Source: Clostridia bacterium (lineage in GTDB: Bacteria > Bacillota > Peptococcia > Peptococcales > SKKY01). Taken from it: DNA of 28,217 nucleotides. Shown here in pieces: positions 22,747 to 28,217 of the stretch. The stretch's first letter is position 1, and each line of letters opens with the position of its first letter. Both the position numbers and the translations under genes were made by a program. The notes beneath the pieces are model-generated. The model worked only from the letters and a program-made list of their open reading frames with translations, had not been told where the DNA came from and did no database searches. The stretch is taken from assembly GCA_007123515.1 (NCBI GenBank), contig SKKY01000031.1, positions 1 to 28,217 of the forward strand, given 5' to 3'.

Positions 22747-23457
22747 TTACTTGGCCTGTAGCTGGTAACGTCCGGTTCTCTGATCATTTTTGCTGTACGG
22801 TTCTTTGATTTTTCCATCAGAAGCCAGCGCACTTTGTAAAACAGTCTGCATCGCCACAAAGATTTGGTTCGCCTCTTTCATATTAAGATCACCCGCGCTT
22901 TTCTCCGGATCAATTTCAGCAGCCAGTAAAATCTCTTTGGCGTATTGAGGATCAATACCCACCAAGTAGTCCGTGTTACTCAGGGCATCAAGAATGCTGC
23001 CCTCAAAATTCATCATCATCTTATTTAAAGGCTCTATCGTTAAATCTTTCGCCAAGGGATCTGGCGAAAGTGTTTCATAATATTTCTTTCTTTCCTGCTC
23101 ATCGACAATCTCAATATGAGTCTGCTGGTCGCCGGTGATGTAGAAACGTTTGCCATCTAGAAACTCCAACATCAATATCGCTTCCTGATCAAAGCTTTCA
23201 TCTTTAGCTGCCAGATACGCCCGCCCCTGGTAGCCAAGACGGATCATAAAGTTCACCGCATTTCCGGTGGTCAGATTGATAATATCCGATTTTCTGTTGA
23301 TGTAGATAAACATCTGCCCTTTCAGGGCGTTTTCAAAAATATCTTTTTCGATGTTGATATTGGCTTCGTTAACCTTTACATCAACAATCTTTTTATAGAA
23401 CAGTGTTTCCCTTATTTTTTTGGTATAGACTTCTACTTCTGCAATTCCTGTGTACAT
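22747..23457 (-). CDS. Degenerate Fpg/Nei-like H2TH protein, probably without glycosylase activity
   Basis: A 236-residue protein following the formamidopyrimidine-DNA glycosylase plan. Residues 7-29 (EVEVYTKKIRETLFYKKIVDVKV) match the first Fpg helix, 66-110 match the beta-sandwich (GNAVNFMIRLGYQGRAYLAA, LEFLDGKRFYI), and about 130-212 match the H2TH region (DPLAKDLTIEPLNKMM, GSILDALSNTDYLVGIDPQYAKEILLAAEIDPEKSAGDL). Key residues are missing: the N-terminal Pro-Glu is replaced by Tyr-Thr, the DNA-contact Asn of the GIGN motif is Pro, and the protein ends where the zinc finger should begin. No frameshift restoring a finger is seen. It lies between thiI and the thioesterase gene. A binding or structural role is possible. 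Confidence 0.65.
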   Translation of the reverse strand: MYTGIAEVEVYTKKIRETLFYKKIVDVKVNEANINIEKDIFENALKGQMFIYINRKSDIINLTTGNAVNFMIRLGYQGRAYLAAKDESFDQEAILMLEFLDGKRFYITGDQQTHIEIVDEQERKKYYETLSPDPLAKDLTIEPLNKMMMNFEGSILDALSNTDYLVGIDPQYAKEILLAAEIDPEKSAGDLNMKEANQIFVAMQTVLQSALASDGKIKEPYSKNDQRTGRYQLQAK

Positions 23458-23480
23458 GCTTTTCCCAGCCTCCTGTATTT

Positions 23481-24674
23481 TTAAAATAGCTCTTCGCTTT
23501 GTTCTTTGGTAATTCTTACAATCTCTGTTTTTTCAACGGCCCGATCAATGAGTCCTTCCACATCAAGATACTCTTCATTATCTTCAGCAATAAAAATCTG
23601 CGGATTGGTCTTAGGCTCCTTGGGTAAAAAAGCCGTGCAACAATCATCATATGGCTCAATTGACGTCTCAAAGGTTCCGATTCTGTGTGCTATGCTTACA
23701 ATCTCATCTTTGTCCATCGTAACCAGTGGTCTTAGGACTGGAATTGAAATCACCTGATTGATGGTCGCCATACTCGAAAGCGTCTGACTGGCAACCTGCC
23801 CAACCGATTCTCCGGTAATTAAGGCTATGCATTCCTGTTCTGCTGCGATTCTTTCGGAAATCCTAAACATAAAGCGTCTCATAATCGTAATCCAATAGGA
23901 TGATTCACAGTTTTTGGCAATCTCTTCCTGTATCTCAGTAAATGGTACGAGATGAATCACAAAATTCCCTTTATAATCTGATAATTTCTGCGCCAGCGTA
24001 AGCACTTTTTCTTTGGCCCGTTCACTGGTGTATGGGTAGCTATAGAAGTGAATCGCTGATACATCGATTCCTTTTCTGGCTGCTAAGTAACCGGCTACCG
24101 GACTGTCGATGCCTCCGGATAATAGTAACAGGCCTTTTCCGGCTGAATTAACCGGCATACCACCTGGTCCTTTGATGTTCCTGGTATAAACATAGCTGTA
24201 GTCACCTCGGACTTCAACAAAAATATCCTGGTCGGGATGATGAAGATCAACGGCAAGGTTTGGAAAGGCATCCAAGATGCGTCCGCCAAGAGTGCGGCTG
24301 ATCTGCGGAGACTGCATCGGATAACTCTTGTCCGATCTTTTGGATGTTACCTTAAACGTCCTTATATCTTCCGGTAATTCCTGCATCTCTTTAAGAACTG
24401 TTTCTGTGATCTCTTCAAAATCCGTTCCGGTTTTTATCACCGGACTAAAAGAGACAATCCCAAACATATTCTCTAAAATAGGATAATATTTTTCCGGTTT
24501 CTCACCGTTTAGCCGGATAAAGATTCTTCCCTTTTCATAGTCGGTTTCAACTCGTTCTCCATATTCTCTTTTTACTTTAAATTTAAGATCTTTGATCATC
24601 TTTTTAATAAAGCGTCGTTGATTCTTCCCCTTTAGGCTAATTTCTCCGTATCGGATTAAAATGTGATCGTACAT
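23481..24674 (-). CDS. thiI: tRNA 4-thiouridine sulfurtransferase ThiI (no rhodanese domain)
   Basis: A 397-residue enzyme that adenylates U8 of tRNA and installs sulfur to form s4U; in many bacteria it also serves thiazole synthesis. A ferredoxin-like and THUMP region (about 1-165) binds tRNA. The PP-loop LLLLSGGIDSPVAGY (about 182-196) binds ATP. The C-terminal part holds ITGESVGQVASQTLSSMATIN and DDCCTAFLPKEPKTNP. The length shows it lacks the rhodanese domain of the E. coli form, so it must receive sulfur directly from a cysteine desulfurase, which is encoded just upstream 15 bases away. The ATG start has GGAGG seven bases upstream. Confidence 0.96.
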   Translation of the reverse strand: MYDHILIRYGEISLKGKNQRRFIKKMIKDLKFKVKREYGERVETDYEKGRIFIRLNGEKPEKYYPILENMFGIVSFSPVIKTGTDFEEITETVLKEMQELPEDIRTFKVTSKRSDKSYPMQSPQISRTLGGRILDAFPNLAVDLHHPDQDIFVEVRGDYSYVYTRNIKGPGGMPVNSAGKGLLLLSGGIDSPVAGYLAARKGIDVSAIHFYSYPYTSERAKEKVLTLAQKLSDYKGNFVIHLVPFTEIQEEIAKNCESSYWITIMRRFMFRISERIAAEQECIALITGESVGQVASQTLSSMATINQVISIPVLRPLVTMDKDEIVSIAHRIGTFETSIEPYDDCCTAFLPKEPKTNPQIFIAEDNEEYLDVEGLIDRAVEKTEIVRITKEQSEELF

Positions 24675-24689
24675 ATGGTTGCCTCCAAA

Positions 24690-25829
24690 CTATCGTATTC
24701 TTGCATATATGTGTTTCAGACTTTCGGCCACTGCCTGCTGCTGCCTGGCATCCGGCCATTCTAACAGTCCGATGCTAATCCGGATCGCTCCATGCAGGTA
24801 TTGTTCAGGAATTTTCATCGCTCCTAGTACCCGGCTGACTTTGCTTTTTCCGGAACAGGCTGAACCGGTGGAGACATAAATCTGATCGGCTTCTAAGCCA
24901 TGTAACAGGGTCTCACCCTGAACTTTCGGTAATGAAAGATTAATGATATAGGGGCTAGAGGATAGGTCTTGTGCACCGTTAACCCGGATCTCCGGAACCT
25001 CTGTTTTTAAGCGTGCCATAAAGTCTTCTCTTTGTTTTTGTAAAAGGCTTCTTTCTTTTGGCTGTGCCTGAGAAAGGGTCTGTACCGCTCTGGCAAAGCC
25101 GGCGAGTCCGGCTGTATTTTCCGTTCCGGAGCGAAGGCCGCGTTCCTGTCCTCCACCGGTGATCAGCGGATCGATTACCAGGTTTTTTCTAAGATAAAGA
25201 GCCCCGACACCCTTAGGTCCGTGAACCTTATGCGCTGAGATGGCATAGGCATCGATACCGGCCTCTTCTATGGAAAGCGGAATTTTTAAATAACCCTGCA
25301 CCCCATCAACAAAGAAAAAAGCTCGTGACTCTTTTTTTATGATCTTCCCTGCATCGCTAATGGGCTGGATCACACCGGTCTCATTATTAACATGCATCAG
25401 GGCTACAATAATCGTGTCATCTCTAAGAGCCTGCCTTAGGTCATCAGTGGAAATCAGTCCCTGCGAATCGACAGGCAAATACGTGATTTCATAACCCTCT
25501 TTGGCTAGATCCTCCATGGTTTTAAGGACTGCCGGATGCTCGGTTTCTGTGGTAATCATATGCTGTCCCCTGTTTTTGTAACTGCGGGCAATGCCGCGGA
25601 TAAACAGATTGCAGCTTTCTGTGGCCCCTGAAGTAAAGATAATCTCTTCAGCCCTTACTGTTAATGAATCAGCAATGATGGTTCTGGCTTGCTTGAGGAC
25701 TTTTTCTGCCTCCACACCTAAACGATGCAGGGAGGAAGGATTGCCCCAATATTTTTCCATAATGGTATGTACGGCCGCCACCGAGGATTCGGTCATCCCG
25801 GTCGTGGATGCATTATCTAAATAGATCAA
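24690..25829 (-). CDS. Cysteine desulfurase paired with ThiI (NifZ/NifS-like)
   Basis: A 379-residue PLP enzyme moving sulfur from cysteine to its catalytic cysteine. The PLP lysine K201 lies in ISAHKVHGPKG, catalytic C325 in STGSACSGK, and GGGQERGLRSGTEN and TETEHPAV are conserved. I chose the TTG at 25829, with GAGGTG six bases upstream; an upstream extension of the frame is hydrophobic and unlike the family. Adjacency to thiI makes it the likely sulfur donor for tRNA s4U8, as with Bacillus NifZ. It has its own candidate promoter and is separated from the isc operon by a terminator, so the two desulfurases appear to serve different pathways. Confidence 0.93.
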   Translation of the reverse strand: MIYLDNASTTGMTESSVAAVHTIMEKYWGNPSSLHRLGVEAEKVLKQARTIIADSLTVRAEEIIFTSGATESCNLFIRGIARSYKNRGQHMITTETEHPAVLKTMEDLAKEGYEITYLPVDSQGLISTDDLRQALRDDTIIVALMHVNNETGVIQPISDAGKIIKKESRAFFFVDGVQGYLKIPLSIEEAGIDAYAISAHKVHGPKGVGALYLRKNLVIDPLITGGGQERGLRSGTENTAGLAGFARAVQTLSQAQPKERSLLQKQREDFMARLKTEVPEIRVNGAQDLSSSPYIINLSLPKVQGETLLHGLEADQIYVSTGSACSGKSKVSRVLGAMKIPEQYLHGAIRISIGLLEWPDARQQQAVAESLKHIYARIR

Positions 25830-25865
25830 AAAAAACACCTCTGTATCTCTTGTCAAACTCATCAT

Positions 25866-25874
25866 ATTTTACCA
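25866..25874 (-). promoter_or_regulatory. Candidate extended -10 promoter of the desulfurase-thiI operon
   Basis: TGG plus TAAAAT (25866-25871) on the minus strand forms an extended -10 about 37 bases before the TTG start. No -35 box is evident; the isc terminator lies immediately upstream. Confidence 0.45.
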
Positions 25875-25885
25875 CACTATGCGCA

Positions 25886-25919
25886 CAAAAAAAACAGGAG
25901 TAAGGCTACTCCTGTTTTT
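25886..25919 (-). terminator. Intrinsic terminator of the isc operon
   Basis: ACAGGAGTA (minus-strand copy at 25907-25915) pairs with TACTCCTGT (25894-25902) around a four-base loop. The stem is extended by A/T pairs and followed by a run of eight Ts. It begins six bases after the iscU stop. Confidence 0.93.
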
Positions 25920-25924
25920 GAGTC

Positions 25925-26344
25925 TTAGTGATGATCCTCATCCGGAACAAAGTCTCTTAGTTCCGGAATATCAATGTTGTTTTTATCAGCATAATCTTTC
26001 ACTGCTGATTTAAAGGCTTGTTCGGCCAGTACCGAACAGTGAACTTTTACCGGTGGCAATCCATCAAGGGAATCAACCACATCTTGGTTAGTCAGAGCCA
26101 GGGCATCCGTGATTGTTTTGCCTTTTATCAGATCAGTGGCAATGCTTGAACTCGCAATCGCCGAGGCACAACCAAAGGTTTTAAACTTAATATCGGAGAC
26201 GATATCACCATCGATCTTTATATACATCTTCATGATATCGCCACACTTGGCGTTACCCACTTCACCGATGCCGTCGGCATCTTCTATCTCGCCAACGTTA
26301 TGCGGCTCCATAAAATGCTCCATTACTTTTTTTGAATACATCAT
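25925..26344 (-). CDS. iscU: Iron-sulfur cluster scaffold protein IscU/NifU-like
   Basis: A 139-residue scaffold on which IscS-derived sulfur and iron are assembled into clusters. The three ligand cysteines are C34 (NAKCGD, with D36), C59 (FGCASAIASSS) and C103 (VHCSVLAEQA). This matches the NifU N-terminal/IscU family found in Clostridia; the C-terminal NifU thioredoxin-like domain is absent. The tail ends in acidic and His residues (VPDEDHH). The ATG start has GAAGGG upstream. It follows iscS by 16 bases and is the last gene of the isc operon. No HscA/HscB or ferredoxin genes accompany it. Confidence 0.96.
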   Translation of the reverse strand: MMYSKKVMEHFMEPHNVGEIEDADGIGEVGNAKCGDIMKMYIKIDGDIVSDIKFKTFGCASAIASSSIATDLIKGKTITDALALTNQDVVDSLDGLPPVKVHCSVLAEQAFKSAVKDYADKNNIDIPELRDFVPDEDHH

Positions 26345-26360
26345 TATCCCTTCTTTCTTC

Positions 26361-27524
26361 TCACAGCGGAGAGATGGCTCTCAATTTTTGAGCAATCAGT
26401 ATTAATTTATCAATGAAAAAATCAATTTCCTCTTTGGTGTTATCTTTTCCTAAACTGACTCGTAAGGAGCCATGAGCTGTCCCGTGATCAAGACCGATCG
26501 CAAGCAGTACGTGCGATGGATCAAGGCTTCCTGAGGTACAGGCAGAGCCACTTGATGCGGCAATTCCGTAATGATCAAGACTTAGAATCAGGGCTTCCCC
26601 TTCAATTCGTTTAACGGAAAAATTACTGTTTCCTGGTAATCTATGTTCCAAAGAACCATTGATCACAATGCCTTCAATCTCGGCAGTTGCCCGGTTTATC
26701 AGATGGTCTCTTAATTCCTTTATTTTTAAGTTTCTCTCCACTACATCCGCGGTAAATAGTTCTGCGGCTTTTCCAAAGCCAACAATGCCGGCCACATTTT
26801 CAGTTCCAGCTCTTTTTCCTTTTTCCTGTCCACCACCATGGATCAAATTATCAATAACGACCCCTTTTTTGATATAGAGGGCACCCACACCTTTCGGGCC
26901 ATAGGCTTTGTGTGCGGTAATCGTCAAAAGATCCACACCTAAAGCCTGCACATCCAAAGGAATTGTACCGAGGGCCTGTACGGCATCGGTATGAAAGTAG
27001 ATTTTCGGATCATATTCTTTTGTGATCTGTACAAGATCTGCCACCGGCTGAATGGTACCAATTTCATTATTAGCCAGCATCACCGAGACCAAAATGGTCT
27101 CCGGCGTTAGGGCTTTCTTTAAATCTTCAGGATTAACAAGCCCTTCTTGATCAACATCAAGATAGGTGGCCGTAAACCCATGCTTTTTTTCAAGGTATTC
27201 AATGGTATGCAATACCGCATGATGCTCGATCTTAGTCGTAATCAGATGATTGCCTTTACTGCGTTTAGCAAAGGCTGTGCCAATAATCGCCCAGTTATCC
27301 GATTCGCTTCCTCCGCTTGTAAAATAGATTTCTCCGGCAGAAGCATTGATACCGGCAGCCACCTGTTCCCTGGCTTCAGTGATCCCTTGTTTTGCTGTCT
27401 GACAATATTGGTAAATACTTGAAGGATTTCCAAAATGGCCTTCGAAGTATGGTTTCATCGCTTCATATACAGCATCGTCTAAAAAGGTAGTGGCTGCATT
27501 ATCGAAATATATATTCTTATTCAC
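26361..27524 (-). CDS. iscS: Cysteine desulfurase IscS/NifS
   Basis: A 387-residue PLP-dependent enzyme that supplies sulfur for iron-sulfur cluster assembly. The PLP lysine K206 lies in TAHKAYGPKG, catalytic C329 in SSGSACTSG, and EHHAV (101-105) and GGGQEKGKRAGTEN are conserved. The start is GTG, with AGGAGG six bases upstream. It lies between iscR and iscU with short gaps, so the assembly role is well supported. It is a paralog of the desulfurase that sits beside thiI. Confidence 0.96.
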   Translation of the reverse strand: MNKNIYFDNAATTFLDDAVYEAMKPYFEGHFGNPSSIYQYCQTAKQGITEAREQVAAGINASAGEIYFTSGGSESDNWAIIGTAFAKRSKGNHLITTKIEHHAVLHTIEYLEKKHGFTATYLDVDQEGLVNPEDLKKALTPETILVSVMLANNEIGTIQPVADLVQITKEYDPKIYFHTDAVQALGTIPLDVQALGVDLLTITAHKAYGPKGVGALYIKKGVVIDNLIHGGGQEKGKRAGTENVAGIVGFGKAAELFTADVVERNLKIKELRDHLINRATAEIEGIVINGSLEHRLPGNSNFSVKRIEGEALILSLDHYGIAASSGSACTSGSLDPSHVLLAIGLDHGTAHGSLRVSLGKDNTKEEIDFFIDKLILIAQKLRAISPL

Positions 27525-27538
27525 AAAATTCCTCCTGT

Positions 27539-27928
27539 CTATTTAAGCAGGTCAGCTAGTGTTGTCTTGTAGAGAACCTCATCAATACTTACTTTAAGGC
27601 GAGACCATAAATTTTTGGTCAGGCACTGTTCAATCATGTCACATTCATTAGTTTTTAAGCACTCTGTCGGGTAAAACGTTTCAAAGATCTCAACAATTTC
27701 ACCAACACTAATGTTTTTGGGCTCTTTGGCTAAATAGTATCCGCCTTTAACTCCTCTGACACTTTCAACAATGCCGGCTTTTTTAAGCTTGGCAAAAATC
27801 TGTTCAAGATAACGCACGGACAAAAACTGGTTTTCAGATATCTTACTTAATGGTATGGATTTATTGTAATCCTTGGCTAACTCCAGTGTGGCCCGCAAGG
27901 CGTATCGGCTTTGAGTGTTTAGTTGCAT
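27539..27928 (-). CDS. iscR: Rrf2-family regulator IscR
   Basis: A 129-residue winged-helix regulator of the Rrf2 family. The N-terminus (QSRYALRATLELAKDY) and recognition region (FLSVRYLEQIFAKLKKAGIVESVRGVKGGYYLA) are typical. Three cysteines, C90, C96 and C102, are spaced C-x5-C-x5-C, as in the [2Fe-2S]-binding site of IscR. It is first in the operon with iscS and iscU, so it probably senses cluster supply and represses the operon. The ATG start has AGGAAGTG upstream. The stop is 14 bases before iscS. Confidence 0.94.
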   Translation of the reverse strand: MQLNTQSRYALRATLELAKDYNKSIPLSKISENQFLSVRYLEQIFAKLKKAGIVESVRGVKGGYYLAKEPKNISVGEIVEIFETFYPTECLKTNECDMIEQCLTKNLWSRLKVSIDEVLYKTTLADLLK

Positions 27929-27980
27929 ATCATCACTTCCTATCTTTGTTTTAAAAACCTTGTCATTGGTTCGTATATTA

Positions 27981-28009
27981 ATACTACTATACTACAAAAC
28001 TTTTGTCAA
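27981..28009 (-). promoter_or_regulatory. Promoter of the isc operon
   Basis: A consensus -35 TTGACA (28004-28009) and a -10 TAGTAT (27981-27986) are 17 bases apart. The surrounding AT-rich repeats (TAGTATAGTAGTATTAATA) cover the -10 region and start site and could be an IscR site, but no known consensus is matched with confidence. The gene begins about 45 bases after the predicted start. Confidence 0.8.
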
Positions 28010-28057
28010 GATTACAGATGTTCGCTGATACCATATGGTGTACCCGAAAAAAGGCAC

Positions 28058-28087
28058 AAAAAAAAACAAGAACCAAGTGTTCTTGTT
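28058..28087 (-). terminator. Intrinsic terminator of the rRNA operon
   Basis: AACAAGAAC (28079-28087 on the minus strand) pairs with GTTCTTGTT (28065-28073) around a five-base loop, followed by nine Ts (28058-28066). It lies about 20 bases after the 5S rRNA 3' end and separates the rrn operon from iscR. Confidence 0.93.
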
Positions 28088-28107
28088 TGTTGTTTCTGTA
28101 AAAGAAT

Positions 28108-28217
<110 letters not shown>

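Noticed and set aside
22734..22859. N-terminal extension of the thioesterase reading frame overlapping the upstream gene
   Set aside because: The added 42 residues are basic and unlike the hotdog family, while a good ribosome binding site precedes the ATG at 22733.
22747..22859. Frameshift that would restore a zinc finger to the Fpg-like protein
   Set aside because: No frame downstream encodes a Cys-x2-Cys pair of zinc-finger type, so a sequencing error hiding a normal Fpg end is unlikely.

Overview
The window looks like a piece of a low-GC, Gram-positive Clostridia-type (Bacillota) chromosome. The reasons are strong AGGAGG-type ribosome binding sites, frequent TTG and GTG starts, an SH3b/AMIN cell-wall amidase, a GerMN-domain protein, a class II EPSP synthase, an AroH-type chorismate mutase, a NifS/ThiI pair and an RNase PH-RdgB fusion. 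The genus cannot be fixed from the sequence alone. Almost everything lies on the minus strand, so transcription runs from high to low coordinates. Only one small gene is on the plus strand. No IS element, phage gene or CRISPR array is visible, and no gene-free stretch exceeds 300 bases.

Layout in transcription order. (1) 28217-28058: a 5S rRNA, the end of an rrn operon, with its terminator. (2) 28009-25886: an iron-sulfur operon, iscR (Rrf2) - iscS - iscU, with promoter and terminator. (3) 25871-22278: a second cysteine desulfurase, thiI, a degenerate Fpg/Nei-like H2TH protein and a hotdog thioesterase. The desulfurase and ThiI form a tRNA 4-thiouridine unit. (4) 22207-14153: an eight-gene aromatic amino acid operon, DAHP synthase - pheA - tyrA - aroA - aroE - aroC - aroB - aroH. 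Its leader holds a promoter, a 5' hairpin, a short ORF that runs through an intrinsic terminator, and a likely second promoter after the terminator. Shikimate kinase and dehydroquinate dehydratase are absent. (5) 14151-9188: an RND efflux operon of membrane fusion lipoprotein, RND permease and TetR repressor. A near-perfect TetR-type palindrome follows the promoter and a weaker copy overlaps the -35 box.

(6) 8955-9187: a 63-residue two-helix membrane protein on the plus strand, with a terminator shared with the tetR end. (7) 8836-7281: a PrcB-like plus GerMN exported protein and a two-helix membrane protein, closed by a terminator. (8) 7242-110: a small winged-helix regulator, then a family 5 solute-binding lipoprotein with a structured leader, lgt, an N-acetylmuramoyl-L-alanine amidase, an MBL-fold hydrolase and the RNase PH-RdgB fusion. 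These look like an envelope and housekeeping cluster. (9) 90-1: tRNA-Pro(UGG) with its own consensus promoter, cut by the window edge.

The points most worth a second look are the aromatic operon leader, the catalytically degraded Fpg-like protein in the tRNA-thiolation cluster, the riboswitch-like leader before the solute-binding lipoprotein, and the two-operator TetR/RND control region.
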